Origin: JAMZMI01 sp039944535
GTDB lineage: Bacteria > Bacteroidota > Bacteroidia > Cytophagales > Cyclobacteriaceae
Reading direction: 5' to 3'
DNA: 64,000 nucleotides
NCBI GenBank assembly: GCA_039944535.1
Contig: JBDUYP010000001.1
Coordinates: 620,001 to 684,000, forward strand
The position numbers were made by a program, and so were the translations under genes. The notes under the pieces were generated by a model, which saw only the letters and a list, made by a program, of their open reading frames with translations, did not search any database and was not told the origin of the DNA. This document shows, in pieces, positions 50,401 to 59,209 of the stretch. Position 1 is the first letter of the stretch. Each line of letters opens with the position of its first letter.

Positions 50401-50760
50401 TACACTGGAGTACGCAGAAATACTATAAAGCGTGACTATTGGTCTTCAGACAATCCATCAAATAAGTTTCCTGCCAATAGGATTTCGATAGAAGGAATAA
50501 ATAACTATCCTGGAGTGAATCCATATGGAGTTTATAATTACGTAAGTGCCGATTTTATCAGAGTGAAAGACATCACATTGGCTTATGATGTTCCGTCAAG
50601 TGTACTTGCCAAGCTTGGCCTCTCTACCCTTAAAATTTATGTCAACACCCGGAACCTGTTGACCTTCACAAAATATCCGGGGCTGGATCCCGAACTGAGC
50701 AGTCAGGATGAAATACCACTCCAAAAGGAGTTTATTCTTGGTTTAAATGTGGGACTTTAA
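47461..50760 (+). CDS. SusC/RagA-type TonB-linked outer membrane transporter with STN domain
   Basis: A 1099-residue protein. Signal segment about 8-33. STN signalling domain about 48-120 (VQLEKVLEEIEGATGFHFAY). Carboxypeptidase-like beta domain about 138-215 (GTISGVVFDESGEPLPGATI). The SusC signature and plug start near 215 (LEEVVVVGYGTQRKSDLTGS), then ITVLKDASSVAIYGTRGSNG and a barrel to the end (FILGLNVGL). It imports oligosaccharides through the outer membrane with the SusD lipoprotein as lid. The STN domain links uptake to FecR. It is followed after 11 bases by SusD. Confidence 0.96.
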   Translation: MESKLHKKLIIMSKLCIYGIIIQMSVYTLAFALDGKSQHKSVNDIEVQFSFEEPVQLEKVLEEIEGATGFHFAYMDAFLESSYILTGLSQKQTLGDLLTSISRQTDLAFRRRNNNIYILKKELGDTKAVTEIIEQEGTISGVVFDESGEPLPGATIMIKGSTSGTVTDLEGTFELTVSQGDVLIVTFVGYLAKELTVELNTTYTIALEPDISSLEEVVVVGYGTQRKSDLTGSVASVGEERLNLVPNVNFTQALRSAVPGILIDQNSAGAEGGDVEITIRGRNSINGDNKPFIVLDGIPYSGDISDINPSDIKSITVLKDASSVAIYGTRGSNGVILIQTKRGNTGKASINYSGFYGITEIDNYLKPLTGEQFASFKEEREPGTLTETELEVLNATGGVDWIDLATQTGVKQQHTISISGGTADTKYFVSGTYLDVKGIAINDEFKRYSLRVNLDQNITDWLSFGTSTQLSLSDRSGRSAQFSGEHGAYTMNPLIKAFNEDRSYTIFPWQEDPFFYNPLTQTLALDDDVTNKVFTNNFLDVKLPFIPGFSYRLNTGVEYYSWEQGTYFGRNTSRGTTNGGEADVRNRVGENYTVENIINYDRNFNKHTLKFTGLYSFQQQKFEDRRLQSMGFTSDLLSYYQASQGTVITPSYAVSESVILSSMARINYGYDGKYLLTLTGRRDGYSAFGENTKYGFFPSAAIAWNVHNETFFVPLESVMSSLKLRVSYGKSGNQAVPAYETLSKYGERNYVFGESTSAGFFPTTLGAPDLGWETNTALNIGVDFGLFKDRVQANLDFYRANISDLLFPLQIPSIYGPTEITANAAEVRNTGFEFSVSSYNVNKGAFTWTTDFNTSYNINEIMDLPGGIDDVSSKLFIGRPITQNYGLKFEGIWQEGDDFLSSAQPDAYPGDVKVADIGGGPNGGPNGKIDVDEDRTFQGQRDPKVIWGMNNNFSYGNFSLSVFMHGVHGVTRIFDVEPNVYTGVRRNTIKRDYWSSDNPSNKFPANRISIEGINNYPGVNPYGVYNYVSADFIRVKDITLAYDVPSSVLAKLGLSTLKIYVNTRNLLTFTKYPGLDPELSSQDEIPLQKEFILGLNVGL

Positions 50761-50771
50761 AAGATTTTGAC

Positions 50772-52424
50772 ATGAAAAAGATTATTCAAATATTTCAATT
50801 CACAGCACTTTCATTGGCCCTTATTTCCTGCTCAGACGAATTTTTGGAGGAAAAGCCTGCCAACATAGCTACAGCACCAACATTGATGGTTGATGCAAGT
50901 GGTTTTGAGGCAGCCTTGAGTGGTATTTACGCCGAGGTAAGACGAGAAAAGTCGGGTCAACTTATTGGAAATACCGACAAACCTTTATTTACCAGTATGA
51001 TGGTGGGTACGGATGTTATATACATCAATCATTTTGCAGGAGACTTTCAGGATTTCAATACCTACGGTAACCTCATTAATCCTGCAAATGACCATATTAC
51101 CGCATTGTGGGAATGGCTATACGGAGTGGTGAGTGCATCCAATGCGATCATTAGCCGTGCAGAAAATTCTGATATTAATTGGCAGTCAGATGATCCAGCT
51201 GCTGTAAGGGATCGCATAGTAGGTGAGGCCAGGTTCTTTAGGGCCTGGGCATACAGACACCTCACCTATTTGTGGGGTGATGTTCCGCTTCATTTGGAAG
51301 AATCCACTACAGAGAATATCCGACGTGACTGGGAGCGTTCAGCCGTAGATGATGTGTATTTGGTCATGGAAGAAGACCTGCTGTTTGCTGCAGAGCATTT
51401 GCCGCAGGCCTCCGATATGAGTGGAAAACTGGTAAAGGGAGTAGCGCAGCATTACCTTGCTGAACTTTACCTCATAAAGGGGCAATATAAAGAGGCTCGG
51501 GATGTTGCTCAAGAGGTTATTTCGGATGGTCCGTTTAGTCTTGTTATGAGTCGATTTGGTCAGGAAGAAGGCCAGGATGGTACGCCGTTTACAGACTTGT
51601 TCATAGGAGACAACCCCAATAGTGCTGACAATACTGAAGCTATGTGGGTATTGCAGGCGGGTTATGGCCTCATCGGCGGAGAGGGTGATCTTTCTTTAAG
51701 AAGACACTTCACCAACAGGTATCATGATGTAAAGGTCAATGGGTCCAATGTGCTGGGTATCACCGAAGAACGTGGCGGACGTGGGTTAGGCAGATACGCT
51801 GCTACTAGTTTCATGCTGAATGAACTGTATGAAGATGCTGATGACCGTGGCTCAGAATATGCGTGGAAGTACTTCTACATATATCAAAACAACCATGCGT
51901 TAAATCCAGATAAGATTCCAGATGATAAGACTCCAGGAGACACGCTTTTTCTTCCTGACCATTCTGGCTCGGAAACGACCCTAAACTCTTACTGGCCCGG
52001 TACTCGTAAGTGGGAATCAGCCGCACCAGATTTGGTCACCAATGCAAGGCAGTACAATGATATCACCTACTTGCGATTAGCAGAAACCTATTTACTTTTA
52101 GCGGAAGCCCATTTTCGTTTGGGTGATCTCAATGAGGCTGCACAGGTTTTGACAGAGTTGAGAGCAAGAGCCAATGCATCGTCAGTTTCATCGTCTGATG
52201 TAACCATAGATTTTATACTGGATGAGCGGGCAAGGGAGTTGTTTGCTGAAGAACATAGACGATATGCATTGATTAGAAATGGCAAATTCCTTGAGAGAAT
52301 TCAGGCACATAACGAAATAGCTGGGAGTAATGTGACGCAGCGGGATTTGCTGCTTCCAATTCCACAAAAATTCATTGATTCGAACAATCAAAATCAGAAC
52401 TTCAGACAGAACCCAGACTACTAA
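50772..52424 (+). CDS. SusD/RagB-type glycan-binding lipoprotein
   Basis: A 550-residue protein. Lipoprotein signal with lipidated Cys20 in ALSLALISC followed by SDEFLEEKP. SusD-type TPR helices (AWAYRHLTYLWGDVPLHLEE, then GVAQHYLAELYLIKGQYKEA) and the C-terminal RagB/SusD domain (RLAETYLLLAEAHFRLGDLN, then DERARELFAEEHRRYALIRN). The ending QNPDY-like FRQNPDY is typical. It caps the SusC barrel and binds the target glycan at the cell surface. Confidence 0.96.
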   Translation: MKKIIQIFQFTALSLALISCSDEFLEEKPANIATAPTLMVDASGFEAALSGIYAEVRREKSGQLIGNTDKPLFTSMMVGTDVIYINHFAGDFQDFNTYGNLINPANDHITALWEWLYGVVSASNAIISRAENSDINWQSDDPAAVRDRIVGEARFFRAWAYRHLTYLWGDVPLHLEESTTENIRRDWERSAVDDVYLVMEEDLLFAAEHLPQASDMSGKLVKGVAQHYLAELYLIKGQYKEARDVAQEVISDGPFSLVMSRFGQEEGQDGTPFTDLFIGDNPNSADNTEAMWVLQAGYGLIGGEGDLSLRRHFTNRYHDVKVNGSNVLGITEERGGRGLGRYAATSFMLNELYEDADDRGSEYAWKYFYIYQNNHALNPDKIPDDKTPGDTLFLPDHSGSETTLNSYWPGTRKWESAAPDLVTNARQYNDITYLRLAETYLLLAEAHFRLGDLNEAAQVLTELRARANASSVSSSDVTIDFILDERARELFAEEHRRYALIRNGKFLERIQAHNEIAGSNVTQRDLLLPIPQKFIDSNNQNQNFRQNPDY

Positions 52425-52480
52425 TATTAAAACTGAAAATTGATACAGCAAAGGTTTAATGCTGTGGCGATTGCAAGAAT

Positions 52481-52494
52481 TCCACGAAAGTGGA
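52481..52494 (+). other. Small hairpin between SusD and GH2 genes
   Basis: TCCAC-GAAA-GTGGA, a 5-bp stem with a GNRA tetraloop and no T tract. Possible mRNA processing or stability element. The rest of the 123-base gap shows nothing. Confidence 0.45.
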
Positions 52495-52547
52495 CCAGGA
52501 CAACTATGTCCCAAATTACTTAGAACAGATAATAAAAGTTATATCAA

Positions 52548-55500
52548 ATGACATTCAATTCAATACTAAGATCAGCGTTGCTGACATGCTTCTTGTCCAG
52601 TGTCTTACCTTCAGTATGTCAAAAAATCAACCTGTCTGAATACCGGTTGGTGAGGCATTCTTCAGCTTATGATGCAAATCAATGTGGACACCTGGTGGTA
52701 GATGGGAGCATGGACACATATTGGGAAAGTTTTTGGGATAGAAAGAACCCTACCCAACCACAGTGGCTCCAAATGGAGATGAATGCGACAGACAAACTCC
52801 AGGAGCTGGTGATCCATTGGGGTGTAAACCATGCAAAAACCTATTCCATAAGTGGTTTAAATAAGCACAATGAGTGGGAAACGCTTCATCAGAGCAGTCA
52901 GGGAGTTGGGGGCAGGGAAACCATCACACTTGATAACGTACAGGTATCTGCTTTGAAGTTGATGGTTGAGGATTTTAAAGATCCATTCAGAGGTTGCATA
53001 ATCAATGAAATAGAGGTGTTTGGAGAGGGGAAAAGTAGGTTTTTACCTGCTCGAACCGTAAAATTATCAAGACAGCAAACCTCACTGAATGACAATTTAT
53101 GGAGAGTTCAAAATGCTAGTTTGATAAAAAATGAGCCGGATCAAATTGCATCCGCAAAATATAATGATACAAACTGGATTCCAGCTAGTGTTCCGGGTAC
53201 GATCCTAAATGACTACTATCAGTTCGGGGCATTGCCAGACCCTCTTTATGGTGATGATGTCCATCAGATCTCTGATGGGTTCTTTTCAGGTAACAATTTT
53301 TGGTATCGCAAGACACTCGATTTTGATGCTAATCTGAAAGGCAATCGACTGTTTCTGGATTTCTCTGGCATCAACTGGAAGTCAAAGGTTTACTTCAATG
53401 GAAAATATCTGGGAAAGATTGATGGTGGATTTCATAGAGGTGAGTTCGAAGTGACTGACCTGATCAATTTTGACGAGCCCAATGCATTAGCCGTCCTGGT
53501 CATTCACAACGAAAACTGGGTGTCTGGAGAGTTTAAGGTTATTCAAAAAGAACTCGGAGATCCTACAACTAATGGCGATATGCTTGGTCTGGACGGACCC
53601 ACAAGCTTAGCTTCTGCAGGTTGGAATTGGCTTCCGATTATTCCGGGTAGAAATAATGGAATCTGGAACAATGTGAATCTCCGGGTACGTAAACAGGTGA
53701 GTATAGAAGATTCGTGGTTCTCGTCCAGGCTAAACCTTCCCGATACTTCTCGCGCTGAGCTTACTTTCCGTACCACTCTTAAAAACCATAGTGATGAAAA
53801 GCTTTCAGGAAAACTCTCTATTGCTTTCGGAAATAGAAATATCTCCGTACCCATTGATCTTGAACCTAACGAGGTTAGAGATATAACATTAGATAAGGGT
53901 GCTGCTCCTGAGTTGTTGGTTGAAAACCCACGATTGTGGTGGCCAAATGGCTATGGAAACCCTGAACTATATGAGGCCGAGGTGAAGTTTGAGACCGACT
54001 ATAAAGTCTCGGATCAAGAACGCTTTTCCTTTGGAGTAAGACAGCTCGACTACAAAGTAGTGGAAGATGTATTGTTTGTGTATTGCAATGGCGTGCGGGT
54101 TTTGCTCAAAGGTGGTAACTGGGGGCTTCCTGAAGCACTTATGCGCGTAGATAGTGCTGGTTATGATTTGCGACTTAGACTTCATCGTGAAGCTAATTTC
54201 AACATGATTAGAAATTGGATTGGCATGACCAATCATGAAGAATTCTATGACGCTTGTGACAGACATGGGGTGCTAATATTCGATGACTTTTGGCTGGCTA
54301 ACCCCAAAAATGGGCCGGATCCCAGAGACTTTGACCTCTTTATGTCCAATGTGCGAGATAAAATAAAATGGGTTCGAAGACACCCATCCCTTGCATTCTA
54401 CTGTGGTCGAAATGAAGGACTTCCTCCTATTAATCTGGATTTGGCAATGCAGTCCGAAGTGGAAAAACTTGATGGTACAAGGTATTATGTTCCTCATTCA
54501 GCGGCAGGCACAGTGAGTGGTTTTGGCCCTTATGATGTGCGGGAGGTAGATTATTATTTCAGAAAAAGGGGGTACACCCTACATAGTGAACAGGGAATCA
54601 TTGCTTTTCCAGAGCCGGAAAGTATGAGACGCATGATGAAACCGGAAGACTTGTGGCCAGTAAGTGATACGTGGGCAAAGCACAATTATCAAACCGGTCG
54701 TTCTGAGAAATTTACCGAAACCATCACTGAGCGATTTGGCAAGCCTCAGAGCATGGAAGACTACAGCCGAAGGGCACAACTTTGGAATTATGAATCTGGC
54801 AAAGCCATGTTCGAATGCCTGCAGAGTAATCAGGGTAGCGGTATGCTGCTTTGGATGAGTCAATCTGCATGGCCATCTCTTATATGCCAGCTTTATGACC
54901 ACTACTTTGAGTACACCGCGTCATATTTTGCGGTCAAGAAAGCCACCTCCCCTATTCATGTCTTTTGGGACAAGGATCAAGCGCAAATAAGAGTGGCGAA
55001 CAACACAAATAATCCACTGAGAGGAATCCAGGTGAATGCTAAAATTTATAGTGCAAAAGGTCAGGAGGTTTGGAGTAATAGCAAGTCGATGGACGTGGAC
55101 CCTACCTCAGCGCTGACAGCATTTGACATGGCAGATCCTTATCGGGAAAAGGTGCACTTCATGAAGCTGGAGATGCTTCAGGGTAAAAAGGTACTGGCCT
55201 CCAATTTTTATTGGATAGAAAATGAAAGTGGCCATTGTCTAGACCTTAATGACCTTCCTGATTCAGAGGTGAAGCTCAAGGTCAATCCGAAAAATGAAGA
55301 GAACATCAGGATTATTTCACTTGAGTTGAAGAACACAAGCAATCACTGGTCATTACTAAACAAAATCAAGCTCAAGGATAAAGCCACAGGCGAAAGCATT
55401 TTACCAGTGTTTTTTGATGACGATTATGTTTCGCTGATGCCTGGTGAAAAAAGAGTGATCACCATGCGAGTGGATAACAGCCAACTCAAAGGGAAAACAC

Positions 55501-55553
55501 CAGTACTCTACCTGGAAGGCTGGAATACCATCACTACAAGCACTGAATTATAG
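52548..55553 (+). CDS. Glycoside hydrolase family 2 with discoidin-like domain
   Basis: A 1001-residue protein. Signal peptide 1-25 (SSVLPSVCQ). F5/8 type C-like carbohydrate-binding domain about 35-160 (HLVVDGSMDTYWESFWDR, then KLMVEDFKDPFRGCIINEIE). GH2 sugar-binding, Ig-like and TIM-barrel domains follow. The acid/base is Glu623 in FYCGRNEGLPP and the likely nucleophile Glu681 in TLHSEQG. The surrounding text resembles the exo-beta-glucosaminidase / mannosylglycoprotein endo-beta-mannosidase branch more than lacZ-type galactosidases. With a mannose-6-phosphate isomerase in the operon, a beta-mannosidase-like activity is plausible but unproven. No T9SS tail; probably periplasmic. Confidence 0.88.
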   Translation: MTFNSILRSALLTCFLSSVLPSVCQKINLSEYRLVRHSSAYDANQCGHLVVDGSMDTYWESFWDRKNPTQPQWLQMEMNATDKLQELVIHWGVNHAKTYSISGLNKHNEWETLHQSSQGVGGRETITLDNVQVSALKLMVEDFKDPFRGCIINEIEVFGEGKSRFLPARTVKLSRQQTSLNDNLWRVQNASLIKNEPDQIASAKYNDTNWIPASVPGTILNDYYQFGALPDPLYGDDVHQISDGFFSGNNFWYRKTLDFDANLKGNRLFLDFSGINWKSKVYFNGKYLGKIDGGFHRGEFEVTDLINFDEPNALAVLVIHNENWVSGEFKVIQKELGDPTTNGDMLGLDGPTSLASAGWNWLPIIPGRNNGIWNNVNLRVRKQVSIEDSWFSSRLNLPDTSRAELTFRTTLKNHSDEKLSGKLSIAFGNRNISVPIDLEPNEVRDITLDKGAAPELLVENPRLWWPNGYGNPELYEAEVKFETDYKVSDQERFSFGVRQLDYKVVEDVLFVYCNGVRVLLKGGNWGLPEALMRVDSAGYDLRLRLHREANFNMIRNWIGMTNHEEFYDACDRHGVLIFDDFWLANPKNGPDPRDFDLFMSNVRDKIKWVRRHPSLAFYCGRNEGLPPINLDLAMQSEVEKLDGTRYYVPHSAAGTVSGFGPYDVREVDYYFRKRGYTLHSEQGIIAFPEPESMRRMMKPEDLWPVSDTWAKHNYQTGRSEKFTETITERFGKPQSMEDYSRRAQLWNYESGKAMFECLQSNQGSGMLLWMSQSAWPSLICQLYDHYFEYTASYFAVKKATSPIHVFWDKDQAQIRVANNTNNPLRGIQVNAKIYSAKGQEVWSNSKSMDVDPTSALTAFDMADPYREKVHFMKLEMLQGKKVLASNFYWIENESGHCLDLNDLPDSEVKLKVNPKNEENIRIISLELKNTSNHWSLLNKIKLKDKATGESILPVFFDDDYVSLMPGEKRVITMRVDNSQLKGKTPVLYLEGWNTITTSTEL

Positions 55554-55560
55554 CGGACCC

Positions 55561-55579
55561 ACCTCCTCATTGTGGAGGT
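55561..55579 (+). other. Hairpin between GH2 and Nramp-like genes
   Basis: ACCTCC, a 7-base loop and GGAGGT form a 6-bp perfect stem; no T tract follows. The right arm GGAGGT could hide a ribosome-binding-like sequence 20 bases before the next ATG. Confidence 0.5.
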
Positions 55580-55599
55580 AAGTCTATGAACTGTTGAAT

Positions 55600-56856
55600 A
55601 TGAATAACAACATCAAAAGAAAGTTTTCCAGTGCATTAGCACTCTTTTTACCCGGCATTTTTTTGTTAGGGTTTAATATCGGTACCGGGAGTGTTACTGC
55701 CATGGCCAAAGCGGGGGCATCATACGGTATGTCCTTGCTTTGGACCATTGTTGCTTCGTGCCTTACCACCTTCTTCATGATAAATCTGTATAGCCGTTTC
55801 ACTCTGGTAACAGGGATGACCGCTTTACAGGCTTTTAAAAGACACATTCACCCGGGTATCGGCATATTTTTTATTGTGGCCTTGTCGGCGGGTGTCATGG
55901 GTAGTGTTATTGGGGTGATGGGCATTGTTGCTGATATCTGTCATGTCTGGTCCAAGGCTATTTGGAGCCAGGGGATACATCCGGTCTATTTTGCTGGGTT
56001 TTTCATCTTGCTCGTGTATATCATTTTCTGGAAAGGAAAAACTCAGTTTTTTGAAAGAGCCTTAGCGGTGATTGTGGCAATTATGTCGGCTTGTTTCATT
56101 CTGAACTTCTTCATACTGATGCCAGACCCATCGGATATACTGAAAGGTCTTATTCCTAATATTCCGGCTAGTGCTACAGGTGCGGATAAAGGCTCGTTTT
56201 TAGTCATAGCCTCGTTGGTCGGTACCACGGTATTTTCCGGCTTGTTCATCATCCGAACTACGCTCATGAAAGAAGCTGGTTGGACGATCCATAACCTTAA
56301 AGATCAGACAAAAGATGCGATCGTCTCGGTTACACTTATGTTCGTGATTAGTGCATCCATCATGGCAGCAGCTGCCGGTACACTTCATGTGGCAGGAGTA
56401 GACCTTGAGAGTGCATCGCAGATGATCACCTTACTGGAACCACTCGCTGGTCAGCTGGCCATGAGCATTTTCGCGTTTGGTCTCATAGCTGCCGGAGTTT
56501 CGTCACAGTTTCCAAACGTGTTGATGTTGCCCTGGCTTCTGTGCGATTACAACGAGACAGGCAGAGATATGACCTTGCCCAAATACCGGATCATTGTCTT
56601 CACTATCTCATTGTTGGGGTTAATTGTACCCATTTTCGATGCACCACCTGTATTCGTGATGATCGTTTCGCAGGCATTCAATTCAATCATATTGCCATTT
56701 ACCGTGGGCTGTATCATTTACCTCGGCAATAGAAAGGATCTCATGAAGGAGTATTCAAATTCTGTGCTTACAAACATTTTCCTTGTTGTCATTTTCCTCT
56801 TTTCAATCTTCACCTCAATCATGGGGTTGAATGGCGTTTGGCAGCTCATCAACTAG
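55600..56856 (+). CDS. Nramp-family membrane transporter with degenerate metal site
   Basis: A 418-residue inner-membrane protein with about eleven helices. The ATG at 55600 is preferred over an in-frame TTG two codons earlier. It aligns with Nramp TM1 (ALFLPGIFLLGFNIGTGSVT, then KAGASYGMSLLW), but the metal-binding DPGN is replaced by GTGS at residues 28-31. In the TM6 region (TTVFSGLFIIRTTLMKEAGW) I find no MPH motif. It probably does not move Mn/Fe in the usual way. Ten bases separate it from manA, and all neighbours handle carbohydrate, so transport of a sugar or sugar acid is a reasonable but untested idea. Confidence 0.85.
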   Translation: MNNNIKRKFSSALALFLPGIFLLGFNIGTGSVTAMAKAGASYGMSLLWTIVASCLTTFFMINLYSRFTLVTGMTALQAFKRHIHPGIGIFFIVALSAGVMGSVIGVMGIVADICHVWSKAIWSQGIHPVYFAGFFILLVYIIFWKGKTQFFERALAVIVAIMSACFILNFFILMPDPSDILKGLIPNIPASATGADKGSFLVIASLVGTTVFSGLFIIRTTLMKEAGWTIHNLKDQTKDAIVSVTLMFVISASIMAAAAGTLHVAGVDLESASQMITLLEPLAGQLAMSIFAFGLIAAGVSSQFPNVLMLPWLLCDYNETGRDMTLPKYRIIVFTISLLGLIVPIFDAPPVFVMIVSQAFNSIILPFTVGCIIYLGNRKDLMKEYSNSVLTNIFLVVIFLFSIFTSIMGLNGVWQLIN

Positions 56857-56866
56857 TCAATAAAGT

Positions 56867-57964
56867 ATGAATAACGAAATAGAAAAATTAGCATATACAC
56901 CTTTAAAGCAATTGTCAAACCGCGTCTGGCGAACCTATCAGGGAGGGGCTTTGATCGACCGGTGGAAGCGGAGCGAATCAGAACTGGACACCAATGAGCC
57001 TGAGGAATGGATCATGTCTACCATCACCGCACGTGGCAAGGGAAGACCGGCCGATGAAGGACTTTCCCTATTGGTAACGCCTCAAGGCAAAATTTCATTG
57101 AAGGAACTTATAGCATCAAATCCTTCACGCTTCCTGGGGGACTTTCTGGCAAATAAATATGGCACTACAGGAGTACTGATCAAAATGCTTGATTCCAATG
57201 AGCGCCTCACCATTCAGGTGCATCCTGATAAGGAATTTGCTAAGGAGTACTTGAATTCAGATTTTGGCAAAACTGAGTCCTGGTACATTTTGGGAGGGAG
57301 GCAGGTCAACGGAGAGCCGAGCGCCATATACATGGGCTTCAAGCAGCATGTCACTCCTCAACTTTGGGAAAAGCTTTTTAGAGAACAAGATACTGAAGGG
57401 ATGCTTGATTGCCTGCATAAGTTCGAAGTGAAGCCGGGAGAAGCTTTTATGATCTATGGAGGAGTACCTCATGCCATTGGTAGCGGTTGTTTTCTATTGG
57501 AGGTTCAGGAGCCCACAGATTACACCATGAGGGTAGAGCGAATCACGCCAGGTGGGCTTTCCATTGAGGATGAATTGATTCATCAGGGTGTAGGAGTTGA
57601 AAACATGCTCAAGTGTTTTCATTATGAGACTTACTCTGCCGAGGAGGCGCGTAAGCAATGGATGGTCACACCTCAGGTGCTCCAATCTTCAGACCAGTTT
57701 AGCTTCAAATCGATCTTCAATGAGGTTCATACTTCTTGTTTTGGCCTTAAAGAACTGGACTTAACAGGCACCTTCAAATTAGATACACCGGATAGCTTCT
57801 TTGTAGGAGTAGTGTATGAGGGAGAAGGAATCATTTCCTGCAATGGTAACGAGGTGAGTTATACACAAGGAGATGAAATTTTCTTTCCTGCGGCGATCGA
57901 GGAGGTAAGGTTTAAGGCGGCTACCACCAGCAAGATTCTTTTATGCTATCCACCATCTGAATAA
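56867..57964 (+). CDS. manA: Class I mannose-6-phosphate isomerase-like protein
   Basis: A 365-residue cytoplasmic cupin enzyme. Zinc ligands are visible: Gln117 and His119 in TIQVHPDKEF, Glu137 in KTESWYIL and His202 in VPHAIGSG. The family interconverts mannose 6-phosphate and fructose 6-phosphate. An N-terminal extension of about 45 residues (LSNRVWRTYQGGALIDRW) and a C-terminal cupin with EGEGIISCNG are seen in the PUL-linked subgroup. No hexokinase gene is adjacent. Its place in the operon suggests mannose, or a related sugar, as the PUL product. Confidence 0.88.
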   Translation: MNNEIEKLAYTPLKQLSNRVWRTYQGGALIDRWKRSESELDTNEPEEWIMSTITARGKGRPADEGLSLLVTPQGKISLKELIASNPSRFLGDFLANKYGTTGVLIKMLDSNERLTIQVHPDKEFAKEYLNSDFGKTESWYILGGRQVNGEPSAIYMGFKQHVTPQLWEKLFREQDTEGMLDCLHKFEVKPGEAFMIYGGVPHAIGSGCFLLEVQEPTDYTMRVERITPGGLSIEDELIHQGVGVENMLKCFHYETYSAEEARKQWMVTPQVLQSSDQFSFKSIFNEVHTSCFGLKELDLTGTFKLDTPDSFFVGVVYEGEGIISCNGNEVSYTQGDEIFFPAAIEEVRFKAATTSKILLCYPPSE

Positions 57965-57973
57965 GCCCTGATT

Positions 57974-59209
57974 ATGAAAGCCTTAGTTAGATATCTGATT
58001 TTCCTGTTTCCTGTGCTAACCACCGCCCAGAGCAATCTTTCCGACCCTGAAGTCAGTCAGATTATAGAAAGGCATAGACCTTCGCGTTCTGGTGTCCCGG
58101 AGGATATAAAGGGGCGCCTGGGAGCTACTCATATGAACGGTCAATATTATCTCACCGATGAACCCTTTATCATCGAGGGAGCCAGGAAAGTCAAAGAACT
58201 CGGCTATGGTGTTCTTAAGCTTTGGTTCTACAAGGACAATGGAAACCAAAGAGGATATAAGTACAATTCCGACTGGGGGTTGACAAGGTCAATGACCCTC
58301 GAAGAATTGGCCAGACACCCGTATTACAGGGAGGTTTTTGATATGGATTTCAGTGTTTTCACACTAAACATCAAGGAAGGGTTGCATCCCGCATCGATTG
58401 AAGAACAACAAGCCAGACTTAAACAAGTACAAGCCGAATTCTACTCGCTCACGAAGTACCTTTTAGAAACGTACCAAGACAGGGAAATCACATTTATTCT
58501 GTCAAATTGGGAAGGTGACTGGGCAATGCGAGGAGGTACAAGTAAGGTGAGTGGATGGAGTAAAGAAAACATTCCCGATGATGCTCCTATTCGTGTGGCC
58601 AATATGATTTCATGGGTCAAGGCAAGACAAGCCGGTGTTGATCAGGCAAGGCGAGATTCCCCTACCTCGAAATGCAAGGTTTACAACGCCATAGAGGTCA
58701 ATAAGGTGTTCGATGGTGTTATAGACGGGATGCCAACTATTACCACGGATGTACTGCCTCAGGTGAAAGTGGACATGGTATCCTGGTCAGCATACGACGG
58801 CAAGTCCCCCGATGGAGTGAAGATGTACCGGGGTATTGAATACATACGTCAGCATATGAACCCCACTGACTACATGAAAGGTGAGAAGGTCGTTTTCATA
58901 GGTGAGATCAATCAGCATGAAAATGTGGATGGCTGCACCAAAGAATCCGTGACGGAGTTCTGCGATCTTATTATGGGCGTCTACCTCGCTCAGAATATTC
59001 CTTACGTCATTTATTGGGAATTGTATTCGAACGATACAAAAGAAGACCCAAAAGATCAAAGCCGAGTGCTGTCAGCAGAAGAATTGCGCGGAAACTGGCT
59101 AATCCGACCAGATGGTAGTCATGGATGGGCTCAGCAGTATTTCGATAGTCTACTGGTAAAATCGGAACAAATGGAATCGAAACCAAACCTATACAATAAT
59201 GAAGAATAA
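57974..59209 (+). CDS. Secreted TIM-barrel protein, probable glycoside hydrolase of unknown family
   Basis: A 411-residue protein with a signal peptide (residues 1-18, LFPVLTTAQ). The text suggests a clan GH-A-like barrel: KELGYGVLKLWFYKDNG, a strand ending in Glu180 (FILSNWEGDW), VDMVSWSAYDGKS, and a strand ending in Glu311 (KVVFIGEINQHEN). The two Glu, 131 residues apart, are candidate acid/base and nucleophile. I do not recognise the family. It overlaps the next gene by 11 bases, so both are co-translated. No sorting tail; probably periplasmic or released. Confidence 0.75.
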   Translation: MKALVRYLIFLFPVLTTAQSNLSDPEVSQIIERHRPSRSGVPEDIKGRLGATHMNGQYYLTDEPFIIEGARKVKELGYGVLKLWFYKDNGNQRGYKYNSDWGLTRSMTLEELARHPYYREVFDMDFSVFTLNIKEGLHPASIEEQQARLKQVQAEFYSLTKYLLETYQDREITFILSNWEGDWAMRGGTSKVSGWSKENIPDDAPIRVANMISWVKARQAGVDQARRDSPTSKCKVYNAIEVNKVFDGVIDGMPTITTDVLPQVKVDMVSWSAYDGKSPDGVKMYRGIEYIRQHMNPTDYMKGEKVVFIGEINQHENVDGCTKESVTEFCDLIMGVYLAQNIPYVIYWELYSNDTKEDPKDQSRVLSAEELRGNWLIRPDGSHGWAQQYFDSLLVKSEQMESKPNLYNNEE

